Shown one piece after another: positions 17,646 through 24,832 of a stretch of 26,011 bases of DNA (positions are counted from its first letter, which is position 1; every line of letters starts with the position of its first letter). The notes under the pieces are model-generated. The model was not told the DNA's origin. It did no database searches and was given only the letters and a program-made list of their open reading frames with translations. The position numbers and the translations under genes were made by a program. This stretch comes from Alphaproteobacteria bacterium (GTDB taxonomy: Bacteria; Pseudomonadota; Alphaproteobacteria; Sphingomonadales; Emcibacteraceae): contig NVTJ01000017.1 in NCBI GenBank assembly GCA_002401545.1, positions 5,085 to 31,095 of the forward strand, written 5' to 3'.

Positions 17646-18284
17646 CTATTCAATATATTTCAGAATATCTTTCATATCAGAAAAAACCATGCCCCCGGCA
17701 ATGGCAAGATTTCTATCCTGACCCCTTACGGAATATGCCAGAACCTCCATTCCGGCAGCAACAGCTCCCTGAACCCCGGGCAGGCTGTCTTCCACCACAA
17801 GGCAGCAGGAAGGATCAACAGCCATTTGCGCCGCCGCATACAAAAAAAGATCCGGATAGGGTTTGCCGCGTTTTACTTGTGATGAGTTGAATATATTTTC
17901 GCCAAAAAAATGCTTGAGGTCTGTCAGGCCAAGCGTCAAGTCCATCTTTTCAAAAGACCCGCTTGAGGCTACACATGTTTTCTGCGGCAATTTTGACAAG
18001 GATTTCAATATATGCCGAATTCCCTGCACCGGCTTCAGGGAACGCTTAAAAGCCGCATAGGTTTTTACCTGAAGCCGGTCAAGAAAGTCTTCAGGCAGGT
18101 CATGACCGAGCATTTCCTGTGATTTTTCCACAACATATGGCATGGAGCGACCCACAAATACCTCAATCACCTGTTCAATGCTCATGGACAGGCCACAAGT
18201 ATCAAGGGCCTGCCTCAACATCTCATTGGCCAGTATTTCGCTGTCTACCAGTACACCGTCACAATCAAAAATTATCAGCTCAAT
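17646..18284 (-). CDS. HAD-superfamily phosphatase (HAD-IA), probable non-ATG start
   Basis: The product is a haloacid dehalogenase-like phosphatase of about 212 residues. Motif I, IIFDCDGVLVDSE, is encoded by 18275-18237; the cap domain follows. Motif II is around CVASSGSF, motif III is the lysine of KRGKPYPD, and motif IV is VEDSLPG, then GVQGAVAAGM. It resembles the beta-phosphoglucomutase/6-phosphogluconate phosphatase branch. Motif I lies before the first ATG (18221), so that ATG cannot be the start of an active enzyme. The frame is open back to a TGA at 18299-18297 and contains no ATG, GTG or TTG there. The best candidate is ATT at 18284, overlapping the aminotransferase TAA by one base (TAATT) with GAGG upstream. 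The substrate is unknown. Confidence 0.8.
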   Translation of the reverse strand: MELIIFDCDGVLVDSEILANEMLRQALDTCGLSMSIEQVIEVFVGRSMPYVVEKSQEMLGHDLPEDFLDRLQVKTYAAFKRSLKPVQGIRHILKSLSKLPQKTCVASSGSFEKMDLTLGLTDLKHFFGENIFNSSQVKRGKPYPDLFLYAAAQMAVDPSCCLVVEDSLPGVQGAVAAGMEVLAYSVRGQDRNLAIAGGMVFSDMKDILKYIE

Positions 18285-19486
18285 TATGACAAAGCCTCAC
18301 ATGCCCGTTTAATACGCTTGCAGGCTTCGCTCAGCGCCTCATCAGACGTGGCATAAGACACCCGGAAATGGGGCGACAGGCCAAAGGCTTCACCATGAAC
18401 GGCCGCAACGCCTTCTGCTTCCAAGATATAGGTGCAAAAATCAAGATCAGTTTCAATCACTTTCCCGTCCGGAGTTTTCTTGCCAATCAGCCCCGTAATG
18501 GATGGATAGACATAAAAAGCGCCTTCTGGTGTGGGACAATTGATCCCCTCAATTTCATTGAGCATTTCCACAACCATATCCCGCCGTCCTTTAAAAACCC
18601 CGGCTCTTTCCTTCAGAAAATGCTGGGTGCCCAGCAAGGCTTCAACAGCGGCGGCCTGTGATATGGAACAGGGATTGGAGGTGCTTTGAGACTGTACCTT
18701 GCGGATCGCGTTGATCAGGGGAACAGGGCCACCGGCAAAGCCAATGCGCCATCCCGTCATGGCATAGGCCTTGGCGACACCATTAATGGTCAGGGTACGG
18801 TCATATAATTTTGGTTCCACCTGTGCCGGGGTGACAAATTCAAAGCCATCATAAACAATATGCTCATATATATCATCAACCATAACCCAGACATGGGGAT
18901 ATTTCAGAAGAACATCTGTCAGCCCCTTCATTTCCGCAGCACTATAGGCCGCCCCGGACGGATTACTTGGAGAATTCAGGATTACCCATTTGGTTTTATC
19001 AGTGATAGCGGCGGCAAGAACCTCTGGTTTCAGCTTGAAATTATCGGCCATTGTCGCTTCGGCAAAAACCGGTGTGCCGCCCGCCAGAATGACCATATCA
19101 GGATAGGATACCCAGTAAGGTGTTGGTATGATCACTTCATCACCCGGATTAAGGGTGGCCACCAAGGCGTTATAAATCGTTTGCTTGGCGCCAGAATTTA
19201 CTGTGATCTGATTTGGCTCATAATTCAGGCTGTTGTCGCGCCTGAATTTTTCACAAATGGCTTTTTTAAGCTCTGGTGTACCGTCAACGGCGGTATATTT
19301 TGTTTTGCCATCCCGAATAGCCTGTATGGCAACTTCCTTGATGTTATCAGGCGTATCAAAATCAGGCTCCCCTGCCCCCAGGCCGATGACATCACGACCC
19401 GCAGCCTTTAACTCAGCTGCCTTGGTGGAAACAGCGATGGTTGGTGATGGTTTTACCCGGTTTAGCGAATCAGCAATGAAAACCAT
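18284..19486 (-). CDS. aatA: Aspartate aminotransferase, class I/II (subgroup Ib)
   Basis: This 400-residue PLP enzyme transfers the amino group between aspartate and 2-oxoglutarate; subgroup Ib members may also accept prephenate or aromatic substrates. The N-terminal MVFIADSLNRVKPSPTIAVSTKA and GLGAGEPDFDTP are diagnostic. NSGAKQTIYNA, NSPSNPSGAAYS and MVDDIYEHIVYDG line the cofactor site, and the Schiff-base lysine is in NGVAKAYAMTGWRIGF (about residue 240). The C-terminal FRVSYATSDEAL supplies the carboxylate-binding arginine. I choose the ATG at 19486, with GGAAGG ten bases upstream, over a start 30 codons earlier that adds a non-homologous tail. It is followed by the HAD gene with a one-base overlap, so the pair is likely co-translated. 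Confidence 0.93.
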   Translation of the reverse strand: MVFIADSLNRVKPSPTIAVSTKAAELKAAGRDVIGLGAGEPDFDTPDNIKEVAIQAIRDGKTKYTAVDGTPELKKAICEKFRRDNSLNYEPNQITVNSGAKQTIYNALVATLNPGDEVIIPTPYWVSYPDMVILAGGTPVFAEATMADNFKLKPEVLAAAITDKTKWVILNSPSNPSGAAYSAAEMKGLTDVLLKYPHVWVMVDDIYEHIVYDGFEFVTPAQVEPKLYDRTLTINGVAKAYAMTGWRIGFAGGPVPLINAIRKVQSQSTSNPCSISQAAAVEALLGTQHFLKERAGVFKGRRDMVVEMLNEIEGINCPTPEGAFYVYPSITGLIGKKTPDGKVIETDLDFCTYILEAEGVAAVHGEAFGLSPHFRVSYATSDEALSEACKRIKRACEALS

Positions 19487-19673
19487 TAGATTTAATCCTT
19501 CCAGATGACAATGAATATATGTTGTTACAGCCGCAAAATACGCAATAATCCGCGCTACTTCAAGTAGAGACTTCATTTGAACGGGAAAGAATCAAATCCT
19601 AGATATAAATCAATAACCTTTTCCCTTATCCTGTTTATTCTGACAATGGAACAGATAACTGATCGAGGGCAAT

Positions 19674-20862
19674 ATGGGGAAAGATATTGAGATTACGGAT
19701 TTTACATCGGCAGATTATAAAATATTTTCCAAACGGTTATATGATTGCCTGAGCACCCTGAAACCACCCTGTCAACAGCGGGTTTTGGCGAAGGTCCCAT
19801 AACCCTGGGTGCGGAGTTTGAAACCTATATCGTCGATGACAAAGGGGATGTGGCCCCCATCAATGATCAGATATTATCGGATGTGAACGACCCCCAATTC
19901 CAGCATGAGCTCAACAAGTTTAAGCTGGAATATAATCTGTCGCCCGTCCCGGCCAGGGGTGCCCCCTTCACAAAGATGCAGCGGGAGGCCGACAAAGCCC
20001 TCGCCAAATCATCACAGGCCGCCGCCCTGCATAACGCCCGCATCGTGCCAATCGGCATTTTACCCACCTTGAGCATTGATAATTTTCAGGCGGAAAACAT
20101 GACTGATATTGGCCGCTATCATATGCTCTACAAGGGGTTACATAAATTACGCGGTGAGGCCTTCAAGGTCAATATCAACGGGGACGATCCCATCCAGATG
20201 GAAAGTGATCATGTGACATTGGAAGGGGCCAATACTCCTTTTCAAATCCACCTGCGGATCGAGCCTGAAAAATTTGCCGAAAGCTTTAATGCTGCACAAT
20301 TGGTAACGCCGCTGGCCATCGCCCTGTCGGCCAACTCCCCTATACTGCTGGGACATCGCCTGTGGCAGGAAACCCGGGTCGCCCTGTTCAAACAATCCAT
20401 CGACAGTCGTCTGAGGGGTAATGTGGAATGGCGGCAACCGTCCCGCGTTTCTTTCGGTCATGGCTGGATGCGCCAGAGTGCCTATGAACCATTCGCCGAA
20501 ACGGTGGCGCTATATGCGCCCATCATACCCATGTTAAGTAACCAGAAGCCGCTTGCGGCTTTGACGGCAGATTTCCCGCCAAATCTGGATGAACTCAATC
20601 TTCATATGGGAACCACATGGCCGTGGAACAGGGCGGTTTATTCATCAAGTGACGAAGGGCATTTGCGCATTGAGATGAGGTCTATTCCCTCCGGCCCCAC
20701 GACCCTTGACATGATGGGCAATGCTGCTTTTTTCATCGGATTAACCATGGCTTTACGGGTAGTATATCTGACATCCTGCCCTCAATGCCGTTCCGCTTTG
20801 CCGAACATAATTTCTATCGGGCGGCGCAAAATGGCTTGAAAGCTGAGATTCTCTGGCCATAG
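19674..20862 (+). pseudogene. Glutamate-cysteine ligase family (GCS2/COG2170-like) pseudogene, two frameshifts, 3' end lost to an IS fragment
   Basis: ATG at 19674 follows GAGGG and encodes MGKDIEITDFTSADYKIFSK, then hits a stop at 19800. Homology resumes one frame over, with TTLSTAGFGEGPITLGAEFE, and runs to MALRVV near 20764. There the homologous frame shifts again and continues as DILPSMPFRFAEHNFYRAAQ and AEILWP, stopping at 20860-20862. Each shift is explained by one lost base; the first lies in an A tract at 19761-19763 (LK-TTLST restored by one extra A). Such proteins are usually longer than the roughly 395 residues accounted for, and the 3' end runs straight into transposase sequence. 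Intact members ligate an amino acid to glutamate with ATP. The 19745-20839 reading frame alone lacks the N-terminus. Sequencing error is a less likely alternative. Confidence 0.75.
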
Positions 20863-21050
20863 CGGACATAAATCCGGTGCCAGTGACCAAAATGTTCGGG
20901 CAAGTCTCGCCACGGAGAAGAGGTCCGGGCTATCCATAAAACAGCCTCTAAAAACAAGCGGTTATCCTGTGCCGTGACCCCACAGTCCGAGGCCTTCCCT
21001 GGCAATAAATCCTTGATCCGTTCCCATTGGTCGTCCCTTAAAATATCTCT
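20863..21050 (-). mobile_element. IS5-family transposase fragment (N-terminal part)
   Basis: Read on the minus strand, this stretch encodes RDILRDDQWERIKDLLPGKA, then VTAQDNRLFLEAVLWIARTSSPWRDLPEHFGHWHRIYVRY. That is the N-terminal region typical of IS5-type transposases. It ends abruptly in the pseudogene sequence near 20860, losing the catalytic DDE domain. No ATG precedes the first residues, and on the other side the frame abuts the stop of the pentapeptide-repeat ORF. This is a dead remnant. I could not find its inverted repeats next to it. The shift from glutamate-cysteine ligase to transposase marks an insertion or deletion breakpoint. Confidence 0.8.
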
Positions 21051-21513
21051 ATTCCTGTATCTTTACGCCACGCAAACTAACATTATCAAAAATACTCTTC
21101 GTGAAATCCCCGCCGTGAATAGTTGTATTTGATAAATTAGCGCCACTGAAGTTTGTACCTTCATAACCCCCTTCCCAAATACTTTCAGAAGGGAACCCGG
21201 AAAATCTTGATCCACTGAAATTAACGCCACTGAGGTCAAGACCCTGGAAATTAACATCATCAAAGCGCGTATTGCTTAAGTCTGTGACACCGGAAAGGTC
21301 GACCTTGGTAAAATCAACCCTTTGGAAGTTTTCGCCGGCATATTGGGTGTTTTTGAATTTAATACCGCCAAAATCAACCCGATCAAAATGTGCTCCGCGC
21401 AAATTGCTATTCTCCAGACTAACCCCGTTCAGATTACTCCGGTCGAAAGAATATCCTTCAAGATTCTTATTGCTGAGATCCAGACTTCTTGCATCAACTT
21501 TAGTAAAACTCAA
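21049..21513 (-). CDS. Pentapeptide-repeat protein, start uncertain
   Basis: The 154-residue product is a run of pentapeptide repeats: S/N-L/F-x-G-x units recur from LDLSNKNLEGYSFDRSNLNG to the C-terminal IFDNVSLRGVKIQ, predicting a right-handed quadrilateral beta helix. No signal peptide or other domain is seen. Some family members mimic DNA and bind gyrase; most have no known role. The only start codon is TTG at 21513, without a convincing ribosome-binding site. The same frame stays open for 48 codons further upstream (to a TAG at 21660-21658) with no ATG, GTG or TTG, so the gene may be 5'-truncated. It lies between IS and recombinase remnants and may be cargo of a decayed element. Confidence 0.6.
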   Translation of the reverse strand: MSFTKVDARSLDLSNKNLEGYSFDRSNLNGVSLENSNLRGAHFDRVDFGGIKFKNTQYAGENFQRVDFTKVDLSGVTDLSNTRFDDVNFQGLDLSGVNFSGSRFSGFPSESIWEGGYEGTNFSGANLSNTTIHGGDFTKSIFDNVSLRGVKIQE

Positions 21514-21705
21514 TTTCTTGCTGGTAATTTGGCTAAAATCAATTGTTTCTATATTAGGGAACCTCTGAACAAGGGCATGGTTTTTGTGTACAGCTATGTT
21601 TGGCCGGGTTAATTGGCTAATTTTACCGGGTTCAGGGGTATTTGGCGCTACAACAGTCTATTTTTCGGGGGTATTTCCCGATTTTAGACAGACTCCGCCC
21701 CTAAC

Positions 21706-22138
<433 letters not shown>

Positions 22139-22159
22139 ATATGGTAAAAAAACGATGAC

Positions 22160-22447
22160 TTATCCCCGGTAAGAAAATACATCCGCATAGGATTTTATCC
22201 TTACTTTTCTTGCCTTTGGCTCGGACACTTCATAAGCAATGCTGTTGCGTTTGGCATATGATACCGCGTCATCTTTTGAAGCAAACTTCAGACTGATCTG
22301 TCCGTCCATATCTGATGAACCGGTCCACCCCATTAGCGGGTCAATATTTTTGCCCCCTTCCGCTATATATTCCAAAATCCACTTACGGGTATTTTTCATA
22401 CCGGATTGCATGGCATTTTTAGTTGGGCAGTAGATACGAGCCGTCAC
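22160..22447 (-). CDS. NADH dehydrogenase accessory subunit, NDUFS4-like (ETC complex I subunit)
   Basis: This small protein of about 95 residues matches the NDUFS4/ETC_C1 accessory subunit of complex I found in alphaproteobacteria and mitochondria. Characteristic blocks are ARIYCPTKNAMQSG, NTRKWILEYIAE, PLMGWTGSSDMDGQISLKF, DDAVSYAKRNSIAYEV and EPKARKVRIKSYADVFSY. It should sit on the peripheral arm and stabilise the NADH-oxidising module. I take the GTG at 22447 with AGGTG six bases upstream; an in-frame GTG at 22456 would add three residues. It lies 21 bases beyond the tRNA 5' end, away from the other complex I genes, as is usual for it. Confidence 0.88.
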   Translation of the reverse strand: MTARIYCPTKNAMQSGMKNTRKWILEYIAEGGKNIDPLMGWTGSSDMDGQISLKFASKDDAVSYAKRNSIAYEVSEPKARKVRIKSYADVFSYRG

Positions 22448-22574
22448 GATTTTCACCTGAAGTTTATTTTAAGTAAGCACTCATTAGTCTTTTATCCCAA
22501 AGATTATTCAAGGGAAAGTGAAAAATCCTCCCCCATGACCTTTTCTTCATTAAAGGCACGATAAACCTGTCTTG

Positions 22575-23960
22575 TCAGGTTAGCCCCATAACAAGCACCA
22601 TGAACAAAGCAACCGGAGCAACATAACGCAAAACCAGACGCAAATACCGGAATATCACACCATCGGACAACCCAAATGCCTTGCGCAGTATTTCCTCCGA
22701 CATCACCCAACCAGCAAACACCGACATAAGCAGACCGCCCAGAACCAGAAAAACATTGGTCGCAACAAATTCCTGTATATCGAAGATCGTCTTGCCAGCA
22801 AAGGTTGGAATAATATTAAGGGGATGAAAATCTTTCAGTATATTAAGGGAAAATACTGTACTCAGCCCCAGAACCCAAATAATCAACCCGCTGATGATGG
22901 CCGCCCGCGCCCGGCTCATGCCCCAACGCTCCCTCGCCCAGCACAGCATAGGCTCAAAACTGCCAATGCAGGAGGTCAGGGCCGCGACCATGAGCAACAG
23001 AAAAAAGACGGCACCCACCAAACCGCCCAATTGCATCTGCCCAAAGGCCAATGGCAGAGTTTCGAACACCAGTCCGGGTCCGCTTGATGGCTCAAGTCCA
23101 TGGGCAAAGACAAGGGGAAAGACCGCAAAACCCGCAAGCAAGGCCACAAAAGTGTCTCCTGCAACAAGAAGCACCGCTGATTTGGGAATTGATGCTCCGG
23201 GATCAAGATAAGCTCCGAAAGTCATCATGGCGGCAAAGGCAATGCCAATCGAGAAAAAGGCCTGACCAATGGCGGCGAGCACAACATTTGGTGTTACCTT
23301 GCTAAAGTCCGGCCTGATCATAAAATCAAAAGTGGTGGCAAAATCACCCGTGATACAGGCGTAAACCACAAGGAAGAGCAAACAAATAAATAACAACGGC
23401 ATCAGTATCTTTACTGCCCTTTCAAGCCCCTCTTTAATGCCCCGCGCCACGGTAAAGACAACCAGAATAATCGCCAGCCCCTGCCAGAATGCCAGACGGA
23501 GCGGATTCGCCATCAATCCGTCAAACAGTGACTTTGAGTCTTCTTTGGAAATCCCCGAAAAATTGCCATTCAAGGCCTGTATAAAATAATCTAAAGTCCA
23601 GCCCGTAACCACCATATAAAAGGTAAGAACAAGGAACAAAGCCAGCATGGCCAATACCCCCACGCCTCCCCAAAGAGGCGAAGCTCCGGATTCTATGGCA
23701 AGCTTTCTCATGCTGCCAATCGGGCTAAGACCGCCCCGCCGTCCAATGCTTAATTCGGCAATGAGCAACGGCACACCAATTCCAAAAGCACAGGCAAGAT
23801 ATATCAGAATAAAAGCCCCCCCGCCATTCTCGCCCGTCATATAGGGAAAACGCCAGATATTACCCAACCCCACAGAGACCCCCAAAGCTGCGAGAAAAAA
23901 AGTAAAGCGTGATGACCAGTGTTCATGGCCTCCCATTAACGGTTTTGCACTCATATTCAT
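22575..23960 (-). CDS. Sodium-dependent transporter, neurotransmitter:sodium symporter (NSS/SNF) family
   Basis: The 461-residue inner-membrane protein has about 11-12 hydrophobic segments, fitting bacterial NSS (LeuT/TnaT-like, 11-12 TM). TM1 carries the hallmark GVSVGLGNIWRFPYMTGENGGGAF, where the unwound NIWRFPY forms the sodium and substrate site, and EHWSSR precedes it. Later blocks include FFSIGIAFAAMMTFGAYL (TM6-7 region), AGDTFVALLAGFAVFP and TSCIGSFEPM. Substrates are usually amino acids or derivatives, driven by Na+; the precise one is unknown. The start at 23960 has a second in-frame ATG six bases on. It diverges from the CMD-like gene across 143 bases that hold a strong inverted repeat. 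Confidence 0.93.
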   Translation of the reverse strand: MNMSAKPLMGGHEHWSSRFTFFLAALGVSVGLGNIWRFPYMTGENGGGAFILIYLACAFGIGVPLLIAELSIGRRGGLSPIGSMRKLAIESGASPLWGGVGVLAMLALFLVLTFYMVVTGWTLDYFIQALNGNFSGISKEDSKSLFDGLMANPLRLAFWQGLAIILVVFTVARGIKEGLERAVKILMPLLFICLLFLVVYACITGDFATTFDFMIRPDFSKVTPNVVLAAIGQAFFSIGIAFAAMMTFGAYLDPGASIPKSAVLLVAGDTFVALLAGFAVFPLVFAHGLEPSSGPGLVFETLPLAFGQMQLGGLVGAVFFLLLMVAALTSCIGSFEPMLCWARERWGMSRARAAIISGLIIWVLGLSTVFSLNILKDFHPLNIIPTFAGKTIFDIQEFVATNVFLVLGGLLMSVFAGWVMSEEILRKAFGLSDGVIFRYLRLVLRYVAPVALFMVLVMGLT

Positions 23961-23994
23961 TCTCCATCGGTTAGGTCAACTGTCATAAAATAAA

Positions 23995-24050
23995 TGTATA
24001 GACAAGCTCAGGATGATTGTCTATACAATACATACTATTGGTATAGCCAA
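23995..24050. promoter_or_regulatory. Inverted-repeat operator candidate between divergent genes
   Basis: TGTATAGACAA at 23995-24005 and TTGTCTATACA at 24017-24027 form a perfect 11-base inverted repeat with an 11-base spacer. A third, direct copy of the half-site core (TATAGCCAA) lies at 24042-24050. The 22-base arm-to-arm spacing is two helical turns, and the site lies between the divergent starts of the NSS transporter and the CMD-like gene, so one dimeric regulator could control both. No regulator gene is adjacent. Confidence 0.6.
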
Positions 24051-24103
24051 GACACCGGAATCACCATATTAATATATTTTCGGAACAGATGAAAAGGGCA
24101 ATT

Positions 24104-24706
24104 ATGACGTGGATAAAAACTATTCTTTATGATGATGCGGAAGGTCCCCTGAAAACCGTTTATGACCGCATCAAGGGACCGGACAATCATATCGACAATA
24201 TCCTCCTCGCTCACAGCCTGAGGCCTCATACACTTGAAGGCCATATGGCACTTTATAAAAACGTCCTTCATCATCCCCGTAACAAATTACCGAAATGGCT
24301 GCTTGAATCTGTGGGTGTATATGTCAGCCTCATTAATTGCTGTGATTATTGTGTCAGCCACCATTATGAGGGACTGCGCACCCTGTTACGTGATGATGAA
24401 AGGGCGAAAAAAATGCGGCAGGCCCTCGAATCCGGCATGCCTGCCCATGCCTATACCACAAAGGAGGCTGCGGCTCTGGACTATGCCGCCATTCTGACCC
24501 GCGAGCCGGGGAAAATAACCGAACAGACCATTGATATTATCCGTCAGGCGGGGCTTGAGGACGGGGAAATTCTTGAAGTCAATCAGGTCACAAGCTATTT
24601 TTGTTATGCGAACCGCACAGTTCTGGGTCTGGGGATTAACAAAGAAAAATCGATGCTTGGCCTATCACCCTCAACAGGTGAAGCGGATGATTGGAGCCAC
24701 GGTTAA
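24104..24706 (+). CDS. Carboxymuconolactone decarboxylase/AhpD-like (peroxidase-related) protein
   Basis: The 200-residue all-helical protein belongs to the AhpD/CMD superfamily. The signature C-x-x-C-x3-H is present as C80-D-Y-C83 and H87 in INCCDYCVSHHYEGL, the redox-active dithiol with proton-relay histidine found in AhpD. The C-terminal half (TTKEAAALDYAAILTREP, then LEVNQVTSYFCYANRTVLGLGI) matches the 'peroxidase-related' subfamily of similar length. It may act as a low-rate hydroperoxidase or a disulfide reductase; true carboxymuconolactone decarboxylases lack the CxxC. ATG at 24104 has AGGG nearby; an in-frame ATG at 24089 would add five residues. It is divergent from the transporter. 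Confidence 0.85.
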   Translation: MTWIKTILYDDAEGPLKTVYDRIKGPDNHIDNILLAHSLRPHTLEGHMALYKNVLHHPRNKLPKWLLESVGVYVSLINCCDYCVSHHYEGLRTLLRDDERAKKMRQALESGMPAHAYTTKEAAALDYAAILTREPGKITEQTIDIIRQAGLEDGEILEVNQVTSYFCYANRTVLGLGINKEKSMLGLSPSTGEADDWSHG

Positions 24707-24725
24707 AGCCGTCATTAAAAAGAAG

Positions 24726-24770
24726 CTATCTTGCCAAGATACTAAAAGCCGGGTACTCTTGGTAGATAAG
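24726..24770 (+). repeat. Imperfect hairpin in the leader before the TonB-dependent receptor
   Basis: The arms at 24726-24742 and 24753-24770 pair through CCAAGA/TCTTGG and TAC/GTA, with a few bulges. No T run follows, so it is not a standard terminator. It lies 63 bases before the receptor start and could be part of the 5' leader. Confidence 0.45.
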
Positions 24771-24832
24771 ACAAACTTAGAATACAACAACACTGACCAC
24801 AGGGTTTAAAAATGGAAATAGGAGAAAATAAA

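Noticed and set aside
19745..20839. Treating the long 19745-20839 frame as an intact glutamate-cysteine ligase family gene
   Set aside because: It begins at TTG directly after a stop, lacks the homologous N-terminus found in another frame, and ends in non-homologous residues while homology continues in a third frame.
24757..24780. Terminator after the CMD-like gene
   Set aside because: The hairpin has no T run after it and its stem is bulged.
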